DNA from: UBA11524 sp045591175
GTDB lineage: Bacteria; Bacillota; Clostridia; Christensenellales; Aristaeellaceae
Assembly (NCBI GenBank): GCA_045591175.1
Contig: JAZNSI010000043.1
Span: forward strand, 9,226 to 73,225
Direction: 5' to 3'
DNA length: 64,000 nucleotides
Position numbers and translations under genes: made by a program. The notes below the pieces were generated by a model. The model saw only the letters and a list, made by a program, of their open reading frames with translations, had not been told where the DNA came from and made no database searches. Shown here in pieces: positions 42,059 to 52,764 of the stretch (position 1 is the stretch's first letter; each line of letters begins with the position of its first letter).

Positions 42059-43726
42059 ATGCCTACTGATATTCAGATCGCACAGGCGGCTACACCCCGC
42101 CGCATTGACGAAATTGCCGCTGCTGCGAACATCCCCGAGGAGGCTCTGTTCCCCTATGGCCGTTATGTTGCCAAGGTGGATCCGCTGAAGATCGCCGGTG
42201 AGCAGAAGGCCAAGCTGATCCTCGTGACCGCCATCAACCCCACCCCCGCGGGCGAGGGCAAGACCACCGTTTCCGTGGGCCTGGCTGACGGTATGACCAA
42301 GATCGGCAAGAAGGCCATGCTGGCTCTGCGCGAGCCCTCCCTGGGCCCGGTCTTTGGCGTGAAGGGCGGCGCGACCGGCGGCGGCTACGCTCAGGTGCTG
42401 CCCATGGAATCCATCAACCTGCACTTCACCGGCGACCTGCATGCCATCACCGCCGCGAACAACCTACTGGCCGCTATGGTGGACAACCACATCCAGCAGG
42501 GCAACAAGCTGGGCATTGATCCCCGCCAGGTGAGCTGGCGCCGCTGCCTGGACGTGAACGATCGTCAGCTGCGCTCCATCACCTCCGGCCTGGGCGGCAA
42601 GATGAACGGCATGCCCCGCGAGGACGGCTTCGATATCACCGCTGCCTCCGAGGTCATGGCGGTGTTCTGCCTTTCGAAGGATCTGACCGACCTGAAGGCC
42701 CGTCTGGCCCGTCTGCAGGTGGCCCGCACCTTCGCCGGCACCCCTGTCACCGCTGGCGACCTGAATGCTCAGGGCGCGATGGCTGCGCTGCTGCGCGACG
42801 CCATCCAGCCCAACCTGGTGCAGACCATTGACGGCACCCCCTGCCTGATGCACGGCGGACCCTTCGCCAATATCGCCCACGGCTGCAACTCCGTCATCGC
42901 CACCACCACCGCCATGAAGCTGGCGGACTATGTGGTCACCGAGGCGGGCTTCGGCGCTGACCTGGGCGCGGAGAAGTTCCTGGATATCAAGTGCCGAATG
43001 TCCGGCCTGTGGCCCGATGCGGTGGTCGTCGTTGCGACTGTGCGTGCGCTGAAGTCCCACGGCGGTGTGCTGAAGGCCGATCTGGGCACTGAGAACGTTG
43101 CGGCTGTCGAGAAGGGCATGGAGAATCTGCTCGCTCACATCGACCATGTCCGCAATGTGTGGAAGCGTCCCGTCATCGTGGCGATGAACCGCTTCATCAC
43201 CGACACCGAAGCCGAGCTGGCCGTCATCCGCAAGGCCTGCGAGGAAGCCGGTGCTCCCGTTGAACTGTGCGACGGCTGGGCCAAGGGCGGCGAGGGCGTG
43301 AGGGAACTGGCTGCTCTGGTCTGCGAGACCGTTGACAAGCAGGAGAAGGTGGAGCCCTCCTTCACCTACACCGACGATCTGTCCCTGGCGGACAAGATCC
43401 GCGCAGTGGCGACCAAGATCTATGGCGCCAAGGATGTTGTCTTTGCCGGCAGCACCCTCAAGCAGCTGGCCAACTTTGAGGCCGAAGGCTGGGCGAAAGC
43501 TCCTGTGTGCATCGCCAAGACCCAGTATTCCTTCTCCGACAATCCCAAGGCGCTGGGCGCTCCTCGCGGCTTCACGCTGAATATCCGTCAGGTGCGCCTG
43601 AATGCCGGCGCGGGCTTCATCGTGGCCTTCGCGGGCGACATCATCGCCATGCCCGGCCTGCCCAAGGTGCCCGCCGCTGAAGGCATTGATGTGACCGAGG
43701 ACGGCGTGATCACCGGCCTGTTCTAA
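42059..43726 (+). CDS. fhs: Formate-tetrahydrofolate ligase
   Basis: 555 residues. FTHFS makes 10-formyl-THF from formate, THF and ATP, a key one-carbon step in anaerobes. ATP site PTPAGEGKTT near residue 62-71, then REPSLGPVFGVKGGATGGGYAQVLPME (residues 94-120), VDNHIQQGN, and LMHGGPFANIAHGCNS near 262. Length is normal for the homotetramer. Start ATG follows AAGGAG. Monocistronic by appearance; thrS with its T-box follows. Confidence 0.97.
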   Translation: MPTDIQIAQAATPRRIDEIAAAANIPEEALFPYGRYVAKVDPLKIAGEQKAKLILVTAINPTPAGEGKTTVSVGLADGMTKIGKKAMLALREPSLGPVFGVKGGATGGGYAQVLPMESINLHFTGDLHAITAANNLLAAMVDNHIQQGNKLGIDPRQVSWRRCLDVNDRQLRSITSGLGGKMNGMPREDGFDITAASEVMAVFCLSKDLTDLKARLARLQVARTFAGTPVTAGDLNAQGAMAALLRDAIQPNLVQTIDGTPCLMHGGPFANIAHGCNSVIATTTAMKLADYVVTEAGFGADLGAEKFLDIKCRMSGLWPDAVVVVATVRALKSHGGVLKADLGTENVAAVEKGMENLLAHIDHVRNVWKRPVIVAMNRFITDTEAELAVIRKACEEAGAPVELCDGWAKGGEGVRELAALVCETVDKQEKVEPSFTYTDDLSLADKIRAVATKIYGAKDVVFAGSTLKQLANFEAEGWAKAPVCIAKTQYSFSDNPKALGAPRGFTLNIRQVRLNAGAGFIVAFAGDIIAMPGLPKVPAAEGIDVTEDGVITGLF

Positions 43727-43827
43727 GGCTCTTGACCCGTTTTGGCGCTGCCGCGCGGCGATGGCTTCTGTTGGGAGTCACGGCGCGCGGAGGGCGCACT
43801 GTGACGCGTTGCGGGTGATTTTTCTGC

Positions 43828-43856
43828 TTGACAAACGCGGAATGCGGCGTTATACT
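43828..43856 (+). promoter_or_regulatory. Promoter for the thrS T-box transcript
   Basis: TTGACA, 17 nt, TATACT; predicted start near 43863. Confidence 0.85.
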
Positions 43857-43862
43857 GAGTTA

Positions 43863-44095
43863 TCGTCCGAAATGACGGAGAAGAGTACCCTTGTCGGAAA
43901 GCCTGACAGAGAGATGCATCACCGGCTGAAAGTGCATCGGCGGAGTAGACAGGGAGAAGACCACCTCCCGATCAGACCGCGGGCTGCGCGTTACAGCGGC
44001 AAAGAGAACCAAGCAGGGTGGAACCACGGGCTCTTCAAAATGATTGATGATGCTCGTCCCTCACGCATTTTTTGCAGGAGGGACGAGCTTTTTCG
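43863..44095 (+). promoter_or_regulatory. T-box leader, threonine type, with terminator
   Basis: A T-box riboswitch sensing uncharged tRNA-Thr. GGCTGAAAG near 43924-43932 is in stem I, a plausible specifier triplet ACC lies at 43960-43962, the T-box sequence AGGGTGGAACCACGGG is at 44015-44030, and a strong terminator hairpin GCTCGTCCCTC / GGAGGGACGAGC with T5 is at 44052-44093. Uncharged tRNA pairing would form the antiterminator and allow thrS to be read. The specifier position is read by eye. Confidence 0.9.
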
Positions 44096-44124
44096 TTCCT
44101 CAAAAATGAAGGGAGGAACCCCAA

Positions 44125-45927
<1,803 letters not shown>

Positions 45928-45937
45928 TTGAACACAT

Positions 45938-45970
45938 CCGGGGCGGAGGGGATTCCTCCGCTCCTTTTTT
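45938..45970 (+). terminator. Terminator after thrS
   Basis: GGGGCGGAGG / CCTCCGCTCC hairpin followed by TTTTTT. Confidence 0.9.
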
Positions 45971-45993
45971 GTTGCGCAAATGTCATGTTCCCC

Positions 45994-46022
45994 TTGCAAT
46001 CCCTGGAAAGCCGGGTTATAAT
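45994..46022 (+). promoter_or_regulatory. Promoter for the DUF2461 gene
   Basis: TTGCAA, 17 nt, TATAAT. Confidence 0.8.
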
Positions 46023-46073
46023 ATATGTTGAGATCATAGTGGGCGTATTCTGCCCATGTAAGCGGGGTGCGTT

Positions 46074-46769
46074 ATGTTCACCGGTTTTCCGGAAGAGACA
46101 ATGCAGTTTTTCCTCGACATCCGTTTTCACAACGACAAGGCGTATTTCGCTGAGCACAAGCCGCGGTACGAGAAGGACGTAAAGGCTGTTTTCCATGCCT
46201 TCATTGAGGAACTTGCGCCGGAGATGCAGAAGATCGATCCCCTGATGGAGATCAGGCCCTACAAGTGCCTGGCCCGCATCCACCGGGATACCCGCTTCTC
46301 CAAGGACAAGTCGCCCTTCCGCGATCACCTGTGGCTGTGCTTCCGCCGGGCTGCCGAGCCGAGGGAGGGGAGCGTGAACTTTTTCTTCGAGTTGGGCCCG
46401 ACCACCCTTGGCTGGGGTATGGGCACCTGGGGTGAGAATCGTCCGATGATGGACGCCTTCCGCCGCCAGATGGCTGCGAACCCCAAGAAGTACGCCAAAA
46501 TCATCGACGGCTGTCGCCTGACAGAGAATGACTTCACCGTCTGGAACCAGACCTGGAAGCGCATGGAGGTGCCCCCCGATGTGCCCTTGGGTCTGCGGGG
46601 CTGGTACTGCTCCCGCGAGGTGTATGTCGGCAAGGCGCATCCCGATATGAACAAGGTCAGTACGCGGGAGATTCTCGACATTGTCCGCGAGGACTTCAAG
46701 ACCCTCGCGCCCCTGTACCATCTGCTGCGCGGCGCTTATGAGGAAGCCGCTAATGACCAGAGTCTGTAA
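46074..46769 (+). CDS. DUF2461 family protein
   Basis: 231 residues. FPEETMQFFLDIRFHNDKAYFAEHKPRYEKDV at the N-terminus, CLARIHRDTRFSKDKSPFRDHLWL near residues 63-87 and MAANPKKYAKIIDG near 130 are DUF2461 hallmarks. The family is widespread with no proven role. No signal peptide. It starts an apparent small operon with the phosphohexomutase gene, 36 nt downstream. Confidence 0.85.
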   Translation: MFTGFPEETMQFFLDIRFHNDKAYFAEHKPRYEKDVKAVFHAFIEELAPEMQKIDPLMEIRPYKCLARIHRDTRFSKDKSPFRDHLWLCFRRAAEPREGSVNFFFELGPTTLGWGMGTWGENRPMMDAFRRQMAANPKKYAKIIDGCRLTENDFTVWNQTWKRMEVPPDVPLGLRGWYCSREVYVGKAHPDMNKVSTREILDIVREDFKTLAPLYHLLRGAYEEAANDQSL

Positions 46770-46805
46770 CGGTTTGTGTGTTTGATAGATTTGGAGGTTC
46801 TGATT

Positions 46806-48317
46806 ATGGATTGGATGAAGCTCAAGAGTGGCAGTGATGTTCGCGGTACCGCCGTTGGCGAGAATGCGACGCTGACCCCCCATGTGGCGATGTGCCTGGG
46901 CATGGCCTTTGCCCGTTTTGTTGCCGAAAAGAAGAAGAAGCCCATTGCGCAGGTGACCATCGCGTTGGGCCGTGACAGCCGTATTTCCGGCCCCGCGCTG
47001 CTCAAGGCTGCTGCCGAGGGCGTTGCCAAGGCCGGCGCGAATGCCCTGTCCTTCGGCATGTGCTCCACCCCTGCGATGTACATGTCCATCATCACCCCCG
47101 GCTTCCAGCCGGATGCGTCTGTGATGATCACCGCCAGCCATCATCCCTACGACAAGAACGGCCTGAAGTTCTTCGTGGAAGAAGGCGGCCTGGACGGCAA
47201 GCAGGTGGCGGCGCTGATCGAAATGGCCTCCGGCTACGAGCCTGAAGAGATGGCCATGGCGGGCACCATCACCGAGAAGCCCTTCCTGCCCACCTACAAG
47301 GAACTGCTGGCCAACCGCATCCGCAGGGGCCTGGGCACCGACGTGCAGAAGCCTCTGCTGGGCCTGCATGTGGTGGTGGACGCCGGCAACGGCGCGGGCG
47401 GCTTCTATGCCGAGCTGATGGAAGAGCTGGGCGCGTGGATCGAGGGCAGCCAGTTCCTGGAGCCCGACGGCATGTTCCCCAACCATGTCCCGAACCCCGA
47501 AAATGCGCAGGCCATGGCCTCCATTTCCGAGGCGGTAAAGAAGGCCGGCGCTGACCTGGGCGTCATCTTCGATACCGACTGCGACCGTGCGGCTGTCGTG
47601 GATGCTGACGGCAGCGAGATCAACCGCAACCGCCTGATCGCGCTGATCTCCGCCATCCTGCTGGACGAGAAGCCCGGCCAGACCATCGTGACCGACTCCG
47701 TGACCTCCTCCGGCCTGAAGAAGTTCATCAACGACTGGGGCGGAGAGCACTACCGCTATAAGCGCGGCTACCGCAACGTCATCGACGAGGCCATCCGCCT
47801 CAATGCCGAGGGCATTTCCTGCCCCCTGGCCATCGAGACCAGCGGCCACGCGGCATTGAAGGAGAACTACTTCCTGGATGACGGCATGTACCTGGTGACG
47901 GTGCTGATCGTCCGCGCGATGAAGCTCAAGCAGGAGGGCAAGACCCTGGGCAGCCTGATCGCTGACCTGCAGGAGCCCGTGGAAAGCAAGGAGATCCGCC
48001 TGAACATCACTGCGGAGGATTTCCGCGAGGCGGGCAAGATCGCGATCCAGAAGGTGCTGGATTATGCCAATGCGGCTGACGCCTGGCACATTGCTCCCGA
48101 CAACCGCGAGGGCGTGCGCATCTCCTTCGATCTGGAAGATGGGCTGGATAATGGCTGGTTCCTGCTGCGCCTGTCCGTGCATGATCCGGTGCTGCCGCTG
48201 AATGTGGAGAGCGATATCCTCGGCGGCGTGAAGACCATGCTGACCGCGCTGTACAACGTCCTCAAGGATTGCGAGGGAATTAACTTCGAGCCGCTGACGA
48301 AGGTCATCGAGGGTTAA
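46806..48317 (+). CDS. Phosphomannomutase/phosphoglucomutase family protein
   Basis: 503 residues of the alpha-D-phosphohexomutase superfamily. The active-site Ser loop is VMITASHHPYDKNGLKFF near residue 105, the metal loop is IFDTDCDRAAVVD near 255 (DxDxD), the sugar loop is ETSGHAALKENYFLDDG near 340, and the C-terminal phosphate loop is probably in PDNREGVRI near 430. Interconverts hexose 1- and 6-phosphates, with sugar preference unclear. It would process glucose 1-phosphate from GlgP. ATG at 46806 follows GGAGG. Confidence 0.9.
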   Translation: MDWMKLKSGSDVRGTAVGENATLTPHVAMCLGMAFARFVAEKKKKPIAQVTIALGRDSRISGPALLKAAAEGVAKAGANALSFGMCSTPAMYMSIITPGFQPDASVMITASHHPYDKNGLKFFVEEGGLDGKQVAALIEMASGYEPEEMAMAGTITEKPFLPTYKELLANRIRRGLGTDVQKPLLGLHVVVDAGNGAGGFYAELMEELGAWIEGSQFLEPDGMFPNHVPNPENAQAMASISEAVKKAGADLGVIFDTDCDRAAVVDADGSEINRNRLIALISAILLDEKPGQTIVTDSVTSSGLKKFINDWGGEHYRYKRGYRNVIDEAIRLNAEGISCPLAIETSGHAALKENYFLDDGMYLVTVLIVRAMKLKQEGKTLGSLIADLQEPVESKEIRLNITAEDFREAGKIAIQKVLDYANAADAWHIAPDNREGVRISFDLEDGLDNGWFLLRLSVHDPVLPLNVESDILGGVKTMLTALYNVLKDCEGINFEPLTKVIEG

Positions 48318-48326
48318 TGAACACCA

Positions 48327-48356
48327 AAAGGGGCGTGACCATCGCGCCCCTTTTCC
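48327..48356 (+). terminator. Terminator after the phosphohexomutase gene
   Basis: AAAAGGGGCG / CGCCCCTTTT hairpin with a short loop. Confidence 0.8.
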
Positions 48357-48372
48357 AATGGAGGGTTTGACA

Positions 48373-48702
48373 ATGCAGCTCAATGAATACCAGACGGAAG
48401 CCATGAAAATGCTCAATCCCGGCCTGAACCAGAAGGAGGTTCTGGTGAATGCGCTGATGGGCTTGTGCGGCGAAAGCGGCGAGGCGATCGACATTTTGAA
48501 GAAGCATCTTTTCCAGGGGCACGACCTCGATCGCGCCAAGATCATCAAGGAACTTGGCGACGTGGCGTGGTATCTGGCGGAAGCTGCTACGGGGCTTGGC
48601 GTCACGCTGGAAAGCATTTGCCAGGGGAACCTGGACAAGCTCCATGCGCGGTATCCGCAGGGGTTTGACACCAGCCGCAGCCAGCACCGGGAGGCGGAAT
48701 GA
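48373..48702 (+). CDS. MazG-like nucleotide pyrophosphohydrolase
   Basis: 109 residues. All-alpha MazG/dCTPase-type motif: LCGESGEAIDILKKHLFQ near residues 33-50 and IIKELGDVAWYLAEAA near 57-72, giving the E-x2-E ... E-x2-D metal ligands. It hydrolyses NTPs or dNTPs to monophosphate, the exact substrate unknown. The ATG at 48373 has GGAGG 8 nt upstream. The stop overlaps the ASCH-GNAT gene start, so the two are coupled. Confidence 0.88.
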   Translation: MQLNEYQTEAMKMLNPGLNQKEVLVNALMGLCGESGEAIDILKKHLFQGHDLDRAKIIKELGDVAWYLAEAATGLGVTLESICQGNLDKLHARYPQGFDTSRSQHREAE

Positions 48703-49544
48703 TGCATCACGAAATGTCCCTGCGGCCGGGGCCGTTCGCAAAAATCGCCGACGGAAGCAAACGCTGGGAGCTGCGTCTGCACGATGAAAAGCGCCGGCTG
48801 ATCTCAGTGGGGGATACGATCACCTTTGCCTGCACGGCGGATGAGCGCACGGTGGAGGTGCGGGTCACGGAACTGCGCCCGTTTGCATCCTTCGCTGAAC
48901 TCTATGGCGCGCTGCCGCTGACCGAATGCGGCTACACGGCAGACAATGTGGCATCCGCAGATCCGCGCGATATGGAGAAGTATTATCCCCCCGAAAAGCA
49001 GGCGCAATACGGCGTGCTGGCCATCGGCGTGGAACGCATCCGGCTGCTGCTGACAGAACTGTGCGGCCGATTTGCGGTGCGCGAACTGACCGCAGCGGAT
49101 ATTCCGGAAATGCTGCGCGTCGCCCAAAGCAATCCGCTGTTTTACCGCTACATGCGGCCTGATCCGACGGCGGAGAATCTTGCGGTGGATTTGGTGGCGC
49201 TTCCGCCGCGGCGGACGCTGGCGGACAAGCACTTTTTCGGCTGGTTTCAGGGGGCTCGGCTGGTTGCAATGATGGACCTGATCGTCCACCATCCGCAGCG
49301 TGACATGGCCTTCATCGGCTGGTTTATCCTGGACGGTGCAGTACAGGGACGTGGACTGGGCCGGCAGCTGGTCAGCGAAGTGCTGGCGATGCTCAAGCGA
49401 CAGGGCGTGACGGAGGTTCGTCTGGGACGCATTGAGGGCAATCCGCAGAGCGAGCATTTCTGGCATGTCTGCGGCTTTACGGAGAATGGACTTTGTTACG
49501 ACACTGAAGCGTATCACGTGGTCGTCATGGCAAAAACGCTGTAA
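48699..49544 (+). CDS. ASCH-domain/GNAT acetyltransferase fusion
   Basis: 281 residues in two parts. Residues 1-112 look like an ASCH (PUA-like) domain: MSLRPGPFAKIADGSKRWELRLHDEKR, RPFASFAELYGALPLTECGY and EKYYPPEKQAQYGVLAIGVERI; such domains bind RNA or modified nucleosides. Residues 122-281 are a GNAT domain: RELTAADIPEMLRVAQSNPLFYRYMRP, FIGWFILDGAVQGRGLGRQLVSEVL with the acetyl-CoA-binding Q-x-R-G-x-G at 214-219, and SEHFWHVCGFTENG. The fusion is not one I know from a characterised enzyme. It starts by ATGATG overlap with MazG. Confidence 0.8.
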   Translation: MMHHEMSLRPGPFAKIADGSKRWELRLHDEKRRLISVGDTITFACTADERTVEVRVTELRPFASFAELYGALPLTECGYTADNVASADPRDMEKYYPPEKQAQYGVLAIGVERIRLLLTELCGRFAVRELTAADIPEMLRVAQSNPLFYRYMRPDPTAENLAVDLVALPPRRTLADKHFFGWFQGARLVAMMDLIVHHPQRDMAFIGWFILDGAVQGRGLGRQLVSEVLAMLKRQGVTEVRLGRIEGNPQSEHFWHVCGFTENGLCYDTEAYHVVVMAKTL

Positions 49545-49547
49545 ATG

Positions 49548-49581
49548 AAAAGGGGCTGTCCGATGCTGGACAGCTCCTTTT
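49548..49581. terminator. Bidirectional terminator
   Basis: AAAAGGGGCTGTCC / GGACAGCTCCTTTT between the ASCH-GNAT gene and the convergent tmcAL. Confidence 0.85.
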
Positions 49582-49587
49582 GTGTGC

Positions 49588-50769
49588 TTACAGAACGGTG
49601 ACGCCCTGCGTGAGAGCGAGCCCGGAAGACATTCCGGCGCCCAGTGACCAGACGTCGTAGGCGCGGGCTTCGGCGGCGAACCACGGTGTGCTGCGGTCGA
49701 TATCCGCAGCTTTTCCGAGGATGGGCAGACTGCCATTCTCCTTGAAGTGCGTGAACAGGTCGCGTGCATCCTTGCGGAAACCCAGCAGCCAGGCAGTTTC
49801 CGGCAGCGGCAGGGCAGCGAGCTGGGCATCCGTCAGGCCCAGCAAAGCATGGGTCGCCATACGGGACAGACGGGCGTAGGGATAGCGCCTGGTCTTGGCG
49901 GATTGCAGCAGCTCCTCGCGGGAACGGGCGATTTCCGCAGCGGCGGAAAGACGGTGCTCGATGCCTTCGGAGACGTCAGGCAGGGCGGCGTAGTCAGCGG
50001 TGGACATGGTGCGCAGGCGATAGACCAGCGCCGCGTCCAGCGCGTCCGGGCGGTGCAGGTGCCCCTGAACGGCCGCGTCGCGCAGGATGGCATATGCGTC
50101 CGCCGGCATGGCGGCCCGTACCTGGGCCCAATCGCCGCGCAGAATGGCGCCGCGAAGGGCCGTCGCTGAGGGCAGGGAATCACCCAGCGTGGAATCGTGG
50201 TATCCGCCCAGCCGTTGCACAGGAACGACCTCCATGTCGGTACCCAGCCGCAGCAGCGCGCGAAGATAACACACCGCCAGGGTGCTGTTGGGCTTTTCCA
50301 GAAGGCTGCCGCAGCCGGGCATGACCGCGTCCAGCGCGGCGGACAGGGCGGCTGGGTAGGGCAAACCGGCGTTCATGTGGGTGCGGACGCTGGCGGAAAA
50401 GCCTTCGTCCGGGGATTCCAGCAATCGGGCGACGGTCTGCAATGCGGCGAGATCCGTGGATTCCGTGCCGAAGGAGATCGCGTCGCAGCCCAATCCCGCG
50501 AGAATGCTCACGCTGCCAAGGGCGAAATGCTCCGCGTCCCGGACAGCCCAGGCGGCTGGCAGCGCAAAAACCGCGTCAGCCCCGGCAGAAAGCGCCATTT
50601 TGGCCCGGTCAGCAGGGGAGAGAATGGCCGCGTCGCCCCGCTGGGTAAACACGGAGGACATCACCACGACCACCGCATCGGCATGGGCCAGGCGGCGAGC
50701 TTCCGCCAGATGGTGGGCATGGCCCAGGTGGAAAGGGTTATACTCGGCGACCACACCAACCACGCGCAT
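49588..50769 (-). CDS. tmcAL: tRNA(Met) cytidine acetate ligase
   Basis: 393 residues, YlbM/TmcAL family. It uses ATP and acetate to make N4-acetylcytidine at the wobble base of elongator tRNA-Met. The nucleotidylyl-transferase HxGH is in VAEYNPFHLGHAHHL near residue 9-20, with SSVFTQRGDAAILSPADRAKMAL near 39-60 and FGTESTDL near 100. Length normal. ATG follows AAGGAGG. Confidence 0.93.
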   Translation of the reverse strand: MRVVGVVAEYNPFHLGHAHHLAEARRLAHADAVVVVMSSVFTQRGDAAILSPADRAKMALSAGADAVFALPAAWAVRDAEHFALGSVSILAGLGCDAISFGTESTDLAALQTVARLLESPDEGFSASVRTHMNAGLPYPAALSAALDAVMPGCGSLLEKPNSTLAVCYLRALLRLGTDMEVVPVQRLGGYHDSTLGDSLPSATALRGAILRGDWAQVRAAMPADAYAILRDAAVQGHLHRPDALDAALVYRLRTMSTADYAALPDVSEGIEHRLSAAAEIARSREELLQSAKTRRYPYARLSRMATHALLGLTDAQLAALPLPETAWLLGFRKDARDLFTHFKENGSLPILGKAADIDRSTPWFAAEARAYDVWSLGAGMSSGLALTQGVTVL

Positions 50770-50794
50770 GGCGATTCCTCCTTACAGGATTGAT

Positions 50795-51526
50795 TCAGAC
50801 GGATTCCAGCGTGCCGCCCACGTCGAAGTGGCGCACATCGCCCTCGAAGCCGGAGAAGGAGAACCTTCCGCCTTCCCGGTGGAGGACGGTGCGGACTTCC
50901 TGTCCGGGGAGGATCTCCTGGTTGTAATTGACGGCGAAGTTTTTCATGGCGTGATCGCGCATGGTTTCAATGCCAAGGGCGTTGCAGCACCAGTCCAGAT
51001 AGCGGGTGTTGTTGACGTGCCCGTTAACGTCCAGATCGGTATACACGGGCAGGCGATTTGCCTGAACGCCGTCACCTTCGATCTCTTCGACCGTGGCGGG
51101 CATGCCCATAGGCGCGGTGAGGTCGCGGTTATCGGGCATCATTGCGGCGATCTCGGCGGGGTTGCCCATCTTGCGGGTCGTGATGTCCAGCACGACCCAC
51201 AGGCTGCCTGCACAGCCGATCTGCTCTCCCTTGGCGTTGCGGAAGATGAAGTAGCGGGGGAAGAACACCCGGCGGTTGGGCATGGGGAAGGTCTCCACGG
51301 TGATAAGCTCCCCGGAGACGGGATAGCGCTCCATCCGCACTTCCACGCGGGTCAGCACCCAGGCGAGGTTCATTGGCAGAAGCTTGCTGCGGCCCACATC
51401 CAGCATTTCGGCGTGGGCGCCGGCCATCTCCTGCATGATCTCCAGGATGGCGCTGGGCTTCATCCGGGCGGAGAGATCGGTTTGATAAGAAGCAACGCGG
51501 AACTCCTGCGAATGCGTTTTCTTCAT
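50795..51526 (-). CDS. Acyl-ACP thioesterase (FatA/FatB-like)
   Basis: 243 residues, double hot-dog fold. Features: RVASYQTDLSARMKPSAILEIMQEMAGAHAEML near residues 10-42 and DLDVNGHVNNTRYLDWC near 168, the latter holding the catalytic N-x-H-V-N-N-x-Y motif of acyl-ACP thioesterases. It releases free fatty acid from ACP, adjusting chain length. ATG follows AAAGGATG. Transcribed alone from 51590 and possibly into tmcAL. Confidence 0.92.
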   Translation of the reverse strand: MKKTHSQEFRVASYQTDLSARMKPSAILEIMQEMAGAHAEMLDVGRSKLLPMNLAWVLTRVEVRMERYPVSGELITVETFPMPNRRVFFPRYFIFRNAKGEQIGCAGSLWVVLDITTRKMGNPAEIAAMMPDNRDLTAPMGMPATVEEIEGDGVQANRLPVYTDLDVNGHVNNTRYLDWCCNALGIETMRDHAMKNFAVNYNQEILPGQEVRTVLHREGGRFSFSGFEGDVRHFDVGGTLESV

Positions 51527-51561
51527 GGGATGTCATCCTTTACCAGCAGTTTCAACGCCTT

Positions 51562-51590
51562 ATTATACCGCAGCTGCACACAGGATGCAA
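51562..51590 (-). promoter_or_regulatory. Promoter for the thioesterase gene
   Basis: TTGCAT, 17 nt, TATAAT on the minus strand. Confidence 0.75.
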
Positions 51591-51616
51591 GGCATGATTT
51601 TCGGTGTACCGGCATA

Positions 51617-51648
51617 GAAAAAAGCGGACGCAAAAACGCCCGCTTCAT
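51617..51648 (-). terminator. Terminator after the AbrB-type gene
   Basis: GCGGGCG / GCGTCCGC hairpin followed by TTTTTT on the minus strand. Confidence 0.85.
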
Positions 51649-51667
51649 TACCGGGATGAGGGATGGC

Positions 51668-51922
51668 TCAGCGCTTGCTGCCGGCCAGATCGGCCATGCA
51701 GGCCTTGCACACCAGCTTGCCCTTGTAGGGGCTGACGTCGCGGGCGTCGCCGCAGAAAATGCAGGCGGGGTGGTACTTCTTCAGGATGATGCGGTCATCC
51801 TCCACGAAGATCTCCACCATGTCCTTCACGCCGATGTCCATCGTACGGCGCAGCTCGATGGGGAGCACGATGCGGCCCAGGGTGTCCAGCTGGCGAACAA
51901 CGCCGGTAGATTTCATAGCCAT
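51668..51922 (-). CDS. AbrB/SpoVT-type regulator with a zinc-ribbon tail
   Basis: 84 residues. The N-terminal swapped-hairpin DNA-binding domain (STGVVRQLDTLGRIVLPIELRRTMDI, residues 4-29) matches AbrB/Abh/SpoVT. Residues 53-79 form a four-Cys tail (CIFCGDA ... KLVCKAC) able to bind zinc, as in many clostridial AbrB paralogues. It probably controls transition-state or sporulation genes; spmA-spmB are divergently placed next to it. ATG at 51922 follows CAGGAGG. Confidence 0.93.
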   Translation of the reverse strand: MAMKSTGVVRQLDTLGRIVLPIELRRTMDIGVKDMVEIFVEDDRIILKKYHPACIFCGDARDVSPYKGKLVCKACMADLAGSKR

Positions 51923-52125
51923 TGATGAATCCTCCTGAATGAAAATGAATCAAATTCTTGCAAAAGGTTATAAATGGATAGGGATTTCCTTATTATTCTA
52001 CAATGGCTGCGCGGGCCTGTCAAGCCCTGCTGGTAAAATTTTATGTTATAAAATTGTTAATAATATGTAAAACCAGCGTTTGGGTTGGATCGGATACAAT
52101 CACTTCTGTTTTTGAAAGGAAATGT

Positions 52126-52764
52126 ATGGGGAAGATCTGGACGGTATTGCTCATGCTGTCCGCTGCGGCGGCGCTTGTGTCCGGGCGTGCAGGGGAAGCC
52201 GCTGCAGCGCTGCTGGACAGCGGCGAGCAGGCGGTCACGCTGCTGATGACCTTGCTGGCGGCGATGACACTGTGGAGCGGGTTGATGGAGATCCTCTCTG
52301 CATCGGGGGATGTGCAGCGGCTGGGAAGGCTGTTCCGGCGTGTGCTGCGGCCTGTGTTTCCGGGGCTTGCGGACGATGCGGCGTGGAACGCCATCACGCT
52401 GAATCTCTCTGCCAATCTGCTGGGGCTGGGGAACGCCGCCACTCCTGCGGGCATCGACGCGGCGAAGCGTCTTGCGACCCTGGGCGAAACAGGCATGCGT
52501 TCGCTGGCGATGCTGCTGGTGCTGGACAATGCCGGCGTGCAGCTCATCCCCACCACAGTGATCACCCTGCGGCAGGCAGCGGGCGCCAAAGATCCGGCGG
52601 ATATATGGGGCATGACGCTGCTCATCAGCGGCGTGGCAACGTTGGCGGCAGTCACGATGATGATCCTTACCGCAGGAGGGAACGCGCATGAACGGTTGGA
52701 GCGGCGCAGCCATCGTGGCGCTGGCAGGCGTGGTGGTGCTCAGGGGGATGTGGAAGGGCTGTGA
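52126..52764 (+). CDS. spmA: Spore maturation protein A
   Basis: 212 residues with several membrane segments. SpmA acts with SpmB in spore-core dehydration. The nucleoside-recognition type GATE motif is visible: LLMTLLAAMTLWSGLMEIL, ILNLSANLLGLGNAATPAGI-like (ITLNLSANLLGLGNAATPAGIDAAKRL, near residue 108), and MLLVLDNAGVQLIPTTVITLRQAAG. The start at 52126 follows AAAGGAAA. The last 25 residues are Arg/Gly-rich and lie inside the start of spmB, a 77-nt overlap that is unusual. Confidence 0.88.
   Translation: MGKIWTVLLMLSAAAALVSGRAGEAAAALLDSGEQAVTLLMTLLAAMTLWSGLMEILSASGDVQRLGRLFRRVLRPVFPGLADDAAWNAITLNLSANLLGLGNAATPAGIDAAKRLATLGETGMRSLAMLLVLDNAGVQLIPTTVITLRQAAGAKDPADIWGMTLLISGVATLAAVTMMILTAGGNAHERLERRSHRGAGRRGGAQGDVEGL

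Noticed and set aside
52093..52100. Sigma-E-like -10 (GATACAAT) before spmA
   Set aside because: No matching -35 element at the right distance, so no sporulation promoter is claimed.
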